A program made the position numbers and the translations under genes. Source: CAG-841 sp963614875 (GTDB taxonomy: Bacteria; Bacillota; Clostridia; Oscillospirales; CAG-272). Taken from it: DNA of 12,401 nt. Position 1 is the first letter of the stretch; every line of letters begins with the position of its first letter. Shown piece after piece: positions 7,053 to 12,401 of the stretch. The notes below the pieces were generated by a model. It was given only the letters and a program-made list of their open reading frames with translations, was not told the origin of the DNA and did no database searches. The stretch is taken from contig CAVEFC010000040.1 in the NCBI GenBank assembly GCA_963614875.1, positions 1 to 12,401 on the forward strand. Direction: 5' to 3'.

Positions 7053-7081
7053 TTGACCGCATATTGCTTCTGTGATAAAAT
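7053..7081 (+). promoter_or_regulatory. Promoter of the XRE regulator gene
   Basis: TTGACC (7053-7058), a 17-base spacer and TAAAAT (7076-7081), with TGTG one base before the -10 (TGTGATAAAAT). Transcription would start near 7088, about 33 bases before the ATG at 7121. Confidence 0.75.
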
Positions 7082-7098
7082 GTAATCACACCGGTGAT
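7071..7098. promoter_or_regulatory. Candidate operator: dyad over the -10 and start site
   Basis: TGTGAT (7071-7076) and ATCACA (7085-7090) form an exact 6-bp inverted repeat with 8 bases between, covering the -10 and the probable start site. A third partial copy, GTGAT (7094-7098), sits inside CACCGGTG, an 8-bp palindrome (7089-7096). The position suits autorepression by the XRE protein encoded next to it. The left arm is partly explained by the -16/-10 promoter motif, so only the right arm and the palindrome are independent evidence. Confidence 0.45.
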
Positions 7099-7120
7099 AA
7101 CAATGACAGGAGAAAAACAT

Positions 7121-8287
7121 ATGAACATTAAAATTGGCGAAAAAATCAGGCAACTCCGTCAGCGTGACGGAAGAAAGCAAGAAGACTTGGCAGGTGCGCT
7201 CGGTGTAAGTCCGCAGGCGATTTCCCGTTGGGAAGCAAACGGCGGATATCCGGATATGGAGCTGATACCTGCGATTGCAAACTATTTTCATATATCAATT
7301 GATGAATTATTCGGCTATCACGACGACAGAGAAGAAAAAATCAATGCAATTCTCGATTCCGCAACCGAAATTCTTACAAAAGAAGGATTTACGATGTCAC
7401 AAGGAAGCTTATCCGACGATGTTGAAAAATGCATAAATATGCTTCGCAACGCTGCGGAAGAATTTCCGAATGAGCCAAAGATACTTTTGAAGCTTGCACA
7501 GGCGCTTCAGATGTGGGGATATAACAAATACGGGGCTAAAGGCACCTTGTCGGACAGCACCGGCATAATTGAATATGACACAGATTACAGCTCGCAAAAT
7601 ATTTACTGGCAGGAAGCGGTTGCGGTTTACGAGAAGCTCCTGAAGACAAATCCCTCTTCCGAAGAACGAACAATTGCAATTTGTCAGCTGATCCCACTTT
7701 ATTGCAAAATGGGAGAACACGAAAAAGCAAAATCGCTTGCAAATGCGCAAAACCCTCTTATAATTTCGCGCGAAGTGCTTTTGCCCCAAGCAACCACAGG
7801 CAAAGAAAGGATAAAATATCAAGGCGAAAGATTAACAACGCTTTTATCAAGCCTCAGTTTTGCCGTTTCAGAGCCGATCGCTATAAGACCTGCAATATCG
7901 TCTTCGGAATACGGCAAAAAGTTGCTGATGTCTGTCATCAACATGTATGAAACAATTTTTGCGGACGGCAGATGCGGAAAATATCACGCCGACATCGGTC
8001 AATTATATCTGACGATAGCAACATACGAAGATAATCGCGGCGAAAGCTGTAAAAACGTCATTTCCTACTTTGACAAAGGCTTTGAGCATATTGCCGCATA
8101 TGCACGCATCTGCAAGGAGGGCGAATATCGGTATTCCGCGCCGCTCGTGTCCGGACTGCCCTCCCTGAGAGGAAACGAACTCGCGCCGTTGGATGATGAC
8201 TTCTGGAAAAAGAATTTGCGCCATTACCGTCGGGACGTAACAGACGAAATCAAAAAATCAGAAAAATACAGCGTCTGCTTCAAATAA
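7121..8287 (+). CDS. XRE-family HTH regulator with a long C-terminal helical domain
   Basis: A 388-residue protein. Residues about 3-62 are an XRE/Cro-type helix-turn-helix (IGEKIRQLRQ, KQEDLAGALGVSPQAISRWE, PDMELIPAIANYFHISIDEL). The remaining 320 or so residues are soluble, with TPR-like helical segments such as EFPNEPKILLKLAQALQMWG, WQEAVAVYEKLLKTNP and LIPLYCKMGEHEKAKSLA. Such domains usually sense a peptide or partner protein; no ligand can be named. ATG at 7121 is preferred over the longer GTG at 7094 because AGGAG (7108-7112) lies 8 bases before it, and 7094 is only a few bases from the predicted transcription start. One 60-base line here (7321-7380) has 23 G+C against 32 in a line of ispA (4681-4740), which hints at a different history. 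It is divergent from the radical SAM gene. Confidence 0.87.
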   Translation: MNIKIGEKIRQLRQRDGRKQEDLAGALGVSPQAISRWEANGGYPDMELIPAIANYFHISIDELFGYHDDREEKINAILDSATEILTKEGFTMSQGSLSDDVEKCINMLRNAAEEFPNEPKILLKLAQALQMWGYNKYGAKGTLSDSTGIIEYDTDYSSQNIYWQEAVAVYEKLLKTNPSSEERTIAICQLIPLYCKMGEHEKAKSLANAQNPLIISREVLLPQATTGKERIKYQGERLTTLLSSLSFAVSEPIAIRPAISSSEYGKKLLMSVINMYETIFADGRCGKYHADIGQLYLTIATYEDNRGESCKNVISYFDKGFEHIAAYARICKEGEYRYSAPLVSGLPSLRGNELAPLDDDFWKKNLRHYRRDVTDEIKKSEKYSVCFK

Positions 8288-8320
8288 TTAAAAAGCTCCG
8301 CTTCGGCGGGGCTTTTTAAT
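8287..8320. terminator. Bidirectional terminator with UUCG tetraloop
   Basis: Arms 8287-8301 and 8306-8320 pair over 15 bp with one G-U wobble. The C-rich/G-rich core closes on C(TTCG)G, a very stable tetraloop. A-tract and T-tract flanks give a U-run at the end of the transcript in both directions. It sits between the convergent XRE gene and the ATPase gene and should end both operons. The remaining 36 bases to the ATPase stop show nothing else. Confidence 0.92.
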
Positions 8321-8356
8321 GGTGAATTATACTATCAAGTGCAACAGTATAAAATC

Positions 8357-9997
8357 TTATCTGACATCAAGCGAGCCTGTCGCAATGAGTCTGCCGGATT
8401 CGGCGCCGAACAGCATTATGCCGTCGCCGGTTATATCAAAGCGGACGCTCTGACCTATGCCGTAAGTTATTCCGCCGAAGATAACACCCGTAAGAAGCAG
8501 ATTTCCGACTCTTATTCTGACGGTCGTTTCCATACCTGTCGGCATAGCGCTGTATATTTCGCCTTCCAGCCTGCCGGTCTCGGATATCTTTATCGCTTCC
8601 GGACGGACACCTATAACAAAATCTCTGTCGGTCGCGGGCTTTTCATCTTCGATTTCCGTTTCCGCAACCTTGGCTATACGACATCTGAATCTGACATCCT
8701 TATTGCCTTTTTCAACATTCTTTTTGTCGCGCGATCTTTCAATTCTCAGCTCTTCTTTGGCTTTGTCGATCGCCTTGTCGTTTTTCTGCCATTCGGCAAG
8801 ATCAAGTCCGACGGAACGGAACGTCGCGTGAACCGCATTTTCAAGCATGGAAATCTCAATTCCGTCATCCGTCTGTCCGCCTTCCGCTTCTATGAAATTG
8901 ATCTGCGGATTTCCGACAAAATCCGCAACAAATGTATTCGCGGGCTTGCCGTAAACCGTGAGCGGAGCATCATACTGCTGGAGCACGCCGTTGTCGATAA
9001 GGCATATCTTTGTCGCAAGCGTCATTGCCTCCATCTGATCGTGCGTGACATATACAAACGTACTGCCCGTGTCAAGATGAAGTCTCTGAAGTTCGCTTCT
9101 CATTTCAAGACGGAGCTTTGCGTCAAGGTTTGAAAGCGGTTCGTCCATAAACAGCACCGTAGGTTCCGGAGCGAGCGTTCTTGCAATCGCAACTCTCTGC
9201 TGCTGACCGCCGGAAAGCTCTGCCGGATAGCGATCCATAAACATACCTATCTTGACTATTCTCGAAACTCTGCGGACGGAAAGATCTATCTCCTCTTTTG
9301 TAAGCTTTCTCACGGAAGTAACGATTTCCCCGTCCTTTACATATTCAAAATCGGAATTCAGCGTACAGCCGTGCTTTGCCGCGATTGCTTTTTCATCTGC
9401 AATTTCAGCGTTCAGCGAGCCGATAATACCGTCTGCTTTTGCTTTCGCATCGCTTTTATCGTCAAACCCATAAGAAAGTATTTTCTTTGCCGTGAATACC
9501 GAAATCGTATATGTGTCTATAAGCTTAAGCTGTGCTTTTTCCGTATCGACCGCGCCGTCCTTGCCGATACATTCGCCGAGAAGCGAAACGAGCTTTTCCG
9601 GCTGAGAAAGGATAGTCACAAGCTTATTTGCCTCTCTTGCCTCAAACGATACCTTCGGAAGTGCTTCTTTTATATTGGAAAGTCCGAACGAGATATTCTG
9701 ATATACCGTCATATTCGGCCAGAGCGCATAATTCTGGAAAAGAAATCCCACTTTTCTCTTGTTGGCGGGGACGTTTATTCCCTCTTCGCTGTCAAAAACG
9801 ACCTTGTCGCCGATGGTTATTCTGCCGCTTGTCGGCGTTTCGAGTCCCGCTATCATACGGAGAGTCGTCGTTTTACCGCAGCCCGAAGGGCCGAGGAGCG
9901 TAACAAAAGCGTTATCCTCTATTTTCAGGTCAAGATGTTCAACGGCATAGAAATTGCCCCATCTTTTCGTAATATCTGTAAGAATGATCTCCGGCAT
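8357..9997 (-). CDS. ABC importer ATPase of the UgpC/PotA type with two large insertions
   Basis: A 546-residue cytoplasmic ATPase that powers the importer encoded upstream in the same operon. Motifs in order are Walker A GPSGCGKTT (36-44), Q-loop Gln88 in FLFQNYALWP, signature LSGGQQQRVAIA (261-272), Walker B VLFMDEP (281-287), D-loop SNLD (289-292) and switch His319 in VTHDQMEAM. All catalytic residues are present. A C-terminal OB/TOBE-like domain follows, with the family segment VIGVRPEAIKI at 461-471. Typical members are about 350-370 residues with about 52 residues from Q-loop to signature; here it is 173. The extra part is roughly residues 108-232. A second Lys/Glu/Arg-rich insert is roughly 398-456. 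Both are open in the same frame and neither matches anything I recognise. GGAGG (10004-10008) precedes the ATG and lies within the last codons of the permease gene, two bases upstream in the operon. Substrate unknown. Confidence 0.93.
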   Translation of the reverse strand: MPEIILTDITKRWGNFYAVEHLDLKIEDNAFVTLLGPSGCGKTTTLRMIAGLETPTSGRITIGDKVVFDSEEGINVPANKRKVGFLFQNYALWPNMTVYQNISFGLSNIKEALPKVSFEAREANKLVTILSQPEKLVSLLGECIGKDGAVDTEKAQLKLIDTYTISVFTAKKILSYGFDDKSDAKAKADGIIGSLNAEIADEKAIAAKHGCTLNSDFEYVKDGEIVTSVRKLTKEEIDLSVRRVSRIVKIGMFMDRYPAELSGGQQQRVAIARTLAPEPTVLFMDEPLSNLDAKLRLEMRSELQRLHLDTGSTFVYVTHDQMEAMTLATKICLIDNGVLQQYDAPLTVYGKPANTFVADFVGNPQINFIEAEGGQTDDGIEISMLENAVHATFRSVGLDLAEWQKNDKAIDKAKEELRIERSRDKKNVEKGNKDVRFRCRIAKVAETEIEDEKPATDRDFVIGVRPEAIKISETGRLEGEIYSAMPTGMETTVRIRVGNLLLTGVIFGGITYGIGQSVRFDITGDGIMLFGAESGRLIATGSLDVR

Positions 9998-9999
9998 AA

Positions 10000-11832
10000 T
10001 TAACCTCCGATTCCTTTGTCAAGACTTGCGCCTGTCAGCTTGTTTATGACGGCGTTGCATATAAGCACGGTAACTATCAAGATAAGGTTCATACCGCTCG
10101 AAAACGCGGCAAGTCCCATTTCATCGAAATAGTCCATGGTTGTTGAAAGTATCGTTCCGATACCGCTGAGCATCATGAACAGAGACAGCTCTCTGATACA
10201 TGTTGTAAACGGAAGAAGATATCCCGAAAGAATTGACGTTTTCTGTATCGGAATAATAATGCGGAACATTCTCTTTATCCAAGGTATATCCTGAATAATC
10301 GCCGATTCTTCTATCTCGCCGCTGAGCTGAAGCATTGAGTTGAGCGAAGAACGGCTTGCGAACGGAATATATTTTACCGTTCCGACGATTATAAGCAATG
10401 CATAAGTATTATACAGGCTGAAATATTCGTTGCACAGCAGCTTGAAGAAAGCAATGCCGACGGCAATCGACGGAAGCAGATATGGGATAAAGGCTATATT
10501 GTTTACATAGTTTGCAAACTTGTTTCTGCGCTTTTTCGATACGGCATAGCCGATAAGCGTTCCGAGCGTGCCTGCAACGAGTGCGCAAAGAACGGAAACA
10601 ATCATCGTTCCCTTGTATGACGACCATATCGTCTTGTTATACAGCATACCGAGCTGACCGTACATTCCGTATTCGCCCTTCGGATCGTTGTTGAGCCACC
10701 ATTTTGTCGTAAGGTTTGAAGGATCCCACGTTTTGAGGAAACTGTAATCTCCCGGGTTCGGAAGGAACGTTTCAAATGCAAACGAAATTATCGGGTAAAT
10801 ACTTGTAAAGAACGTGAATATTATAAGAACTGCCGCGATTATATGTTTCCCCGCTTTGCCGAGGTTGATTTTTGATATCTGACCGGACTTTCCCGTAACC
10901 GTTGTATAATTCTTTCTACTCTTCAGGCTCCGCTGATTGAGAATAAGAATTACAACGCCCATCAGCATCATTATAACGGCAAGAATGCTCGCTTCGCCCG
11001 TGTATGTTCCTTTCATACTGATATATTTTGTCGAAAGAGTCGAAAGACCGAGGTAATGCGGAACGGGATAGCTTCCCATCGAACTTCCGAACACAAGAAG
11101 CACCGTCGAAAGAATTGCGGGCTTTATCATAGGGAGGGTTATGCGGAACATTATTTTGTGCTTCGGCGTATCGAGTATCGTCGCCGCTTCCTCAAGGTTT
11201 GCGTCCATATTGCGAAAAATACCGCCGATAAGAATATACGCAAACGCAGAATAATGAAGTCCGAGCACTATAATGCAGGGGAAAATTCCCTGACACCACC
11301 AAGACGGCATATGAATATTGAAGAGCGCGGCAAAAAGTCCGTCGCTCGTATGCGTCACAACGTTACTGTTGAAGAGGTTTCTCCATACCATTGCCAGCGT
11401 CCATTGCGGCATAATATACGGAAAGATGAATATCGAACTCAGATACTTTTTGCATCTGAGATTTGTCCTTGTAACAAGGAAGGCAAAAAGTCCGCCGAAA
11501 AGTATCGCCGCAAGACACGAGAAAAACGCAACGATGACAGTATTCAGAAGCGGCGTCCAAAGGTTTGTTTTCGAAAGCTCACCAGTAAAAAGCTGGATGT
11601 AGTTTACAAAGGAATAACCGGAGGACTTCCTCGCCCACCACGTTTCGATTGTACCTCTGTGAACTTTCAGCGTATCTTCGATTATCGCTATAATCGGCGT
11701 AACCGTCGTTATGGTACATAAAACGCCCATCACAACAAGAATTATGTTGTGCGGCTGCATAAAAAATGTTTTCAGCTTGTTTGACCGAATCCGTCTTGCG
11801 TTCGATCTTTTGTATCCGTTATCATTTGTCAT
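10000..11832 (-). CDS. ABC importer permease, two permease domains fused (FbpB-like)
   Basis: A 610-residue membrane protein carrying two BPD-type permease domains in one chain, as in iron(III)-type FbpB or ThiP permeases. Residues about 30-50 are the first membrane segment. The first half spans to about 298, a basic linker follows (about 301-330), and the second half starts with a membrane segment at about 331-353. Each half has an EAA loop that docks on the ATPase: EEAATILDTPKHKIMFRITL from residue 214 and EESAIIQDIPWIKRMFRIII from residue 508. Both have Asp where most permeases have Gly. Fusion implies that the single ATPase gene supplies both subunits of a homodimer. The ATG at 11832 has GGAGG (11837-11841) four bases upstream, close to an intercistronic hairpin. 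Iron, thiamine, polyamine or phosphonate-like substrates are possible; the sequence does not decide. Confidence 0.92.
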   Translation of the reverse strand: MTNDNGYKRSNARRIRSNKLKTFFMQPHNIILVVMGVLCTITTVTPIIAIIEDTLKVHRGTIETWWARKSSGYSFVNYIQLFTGELSKTNLWTPLLNTVIVAFFSCLAAILFGGLFAFLVTRTNLRCKKYLSSIFIFPYIMPQWTLAMVWRNLFNSNVVTHTSDGLFAALFNIHMPSWWCQGIFPCIIVLGLHYSAFAYILIGGIFRNMDANLEEAATILDTPKHKIMFRITLPMIKPAILSTVLLVFGSSMGSYPVPHYLGLSTLSTKYISMKGTYTGEASILAVIMMLMGVVILILNQRSLKSRKNYTTVTGKSGQISKINLGKAGKHIIAAVLIIFTFFTSIYPIISFAFETFLPNPGDYSFLKTWDPSNLTTKWWLNNDPKGEYGMYGQLGMLYNKTIWSSYKGTMIVSVLCALVAGTLGTLIGYAVSKKRRNKFANYVNNIAFIPYLLPSIAVGIAFFKLLCNEYFSLYNTYALLIIVGTVKYIPFASRSSLNSMLQLSGEIEESAIIQDIPWIKRMFRIIIPIQKTSILSGYLLPFTTCIRELSLFMMLSGIGTILSTTMDYFDEMGLAAFSSGMNLILIVTVLICNAVINKLTGASLDKGIGG

Positions 11833-11842
11833 AAAACCTCCG

Positions 11843-11874
11843 GCACGGAGCCAAGATACCTCTCGGCTCCGTGC
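11843..11874 (-). promoter_or_regulatory. Hairpin between binding-protein and permease genes
   Basis: GCACGGAGCC and GGCTCCGTGC (11843-11852 and 11865-11874) are exact inverted arms of 10 bp around a 12-base loop. In the minus-strand transcript the hairpin ends one base before the permease ribosome site and is not followed by a U-run of its own beyond TTTT in the spacer. It fits a 3' stabiliser or partial terminator that lets the binding protein be made in excess, as in other importer operons. Confidence 0.75.
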
Positions 11875-11916
11875 AGATAATCAGATTTGTTTTTTGTCGG
11901 AGTTTGATTTTTTCGA

Positions 11917-12401
11917 TTATTTACCGTATTTCTTGAGAGTGTCTATCCACGATCCTACGGTGTATGCAACCTTTGCACAGTATTCGGGATCCTCAATAGC
12001 AAGTCTGCTTTCCCACCATTCAAAGCCGCGATCTTTAAGTACGTCGTATGTTGCACCGTCTTTTTCGCCCGTAACGTGATCGGGATGAGCCGCTTCGTTT
12101 TCTTTTGCAACCACGGGGTTGGATGAATAACCGCCGATGTCCTTGCCCCAAGCCTCAAAGCCTTTCTGTGTGCATGTCATATAAGCGATAAACGCGCAGG
12201 CTGTCCACGGAAGCGGGCTGTTGTCCGTGACAAAGAGATAATGGCAGTAGCCGTAACCGCCGAGCCCCGTGTAACCGTCTTCGTAAGCGGCAACCTTAAC
12301 GTTGTTCTTTGAAACTGAGTCGGATTCCGTAACGGAACGGAGTTTTGAATAAACGAGAAGACCGAACTGATCCTTTGCGGACTTATCGACAAGCATATTG
12401 C
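11917..12401 (-). CDS. ABC importer solute-binding protein, C-terminal part
   Basis: About 160 C-terminal residues of an extracellular solute-binding protein; the gene runs off the right edge in frame, so the ATG at 12396 is an internal Met and not the start. The segment GYGYCHYLFVTDNSPLPWTACAFIAYMTCTQKGFEAWGKDIGGYSSNP resembles the C-terminal lobe of iron- and polyamine-type binding proteins (family 1/6), where a modelled sugar- or metal-binding cleft is followed by a helix bundle. It ends in WIDTLKKYGK. It is first in this operon as seen, ahead of the permease and ATPase, from which it is separated by the 10-bp hairpin. The protein would capture the substrate outside the cell and deliver it to the fused permease. 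Signal peptide and substrate residues lie mostly outside the window. Confidence 0.82.
   Translation of the reverse strand, partial: NMLVDKSAKDQFGLLVYSKLRSVTESDSVSKNNVKVAAYEDGYTGLGGYGYCHYLFVTDNSPLPWTACAFIAYMTCTQKGFEAWGKDIGGYSSNPVVAKENEAAHPDHVTGEKDGATYDVLKDRGFEWWESRLAIEDPEYCAKVAYTVGSWIDTLKKYGK

Noticed and set aside
7071..7090. CRP-like site (TGTGA and TCACA arms)
   Set aside because: The spacing between the arms is 10 bases and not the 6 of CRP sites, and the left arm overlaps the -16/-10 motif.

Overview
The window looks like part of the chromosome of a spore-forming member of the Clostridia, probably a gut Oscillospiraceae/Ruminococcaceae-like bacterium known from a draft or metagenome assembly. 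The evidence is the nusB - M22 paralog - xseA - xseB - ispA gene order, a YunB-type sporulation protein, strong GGAGG ribosome sites, Gram-positive promoters with TGTG just before the -10, a Thr-rich lipoprotein linker, and a 10-N scaffold gap. The genus cannot be named from the sequence alone.

Layout. (1) 1-1438, minus strand: a PfkB-family 1-phosphofructokinase-like sugar kinase, interrupted by the 10-N gap at 1379-1388, followed by the N-terminal part of a secreted metallophosphoesterase lipoprotein whose reading frame breaks near base 54. (2) 1439-1694: a divergent control region with two near-consensus promoters, one for the kinase and one for the housekeeping operon. (3) 1695-5351, plus strand: a tightly packed operon nusB, M22/TsaD-like paralog, xseA, xseB, ispA. 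It covers transcription antitermination, a protein of unsettled role, exonuclease VII and isoprenoid chain synthesis, and ends at a strong intrinsic terminator. (4) 5392-6045: a yunB-like sporulation gene whose start lies inside the 3' arm of that terminator. It converges on, and shares its last bases with, a minus-strand PflX-type radical SAM gene (6042-6926). (5) 6927-7120: a second divergent promoter region, feeding the radical SAM gene and an XRE-family regulator (7121-8287) that ends at a bidirectional UUCG-loop terminator. (6) 8357-12401, minus strand: an ABC importer operon read in the order solute-binding protein (C-terminal part only), fused double permease, ATPase.

The strongest oddities are in the importer. 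The ATPase is about 546 residues, against roughly 350-370 for its family. About 120 extra residues sit in the helical subdomain between Q-loop and signature motif, and a second charged insert of about 60 residues sits in the C-terminal domain. Both permease EAA loops carry Asp where Gly is usual. An intercistronic hairpin separates the binding-protein gene from the permease gene.

Other points worth checking are the metallophosphoesterase frameshift, the terminator/start overlap at yunB, the M22 paralog, a Ser at the chain-length position of the prenyl synthase, and a dyad over the XRE promoter. I found no CRISPR array, tRNA, rRNA, insertion sequence or phage gene.
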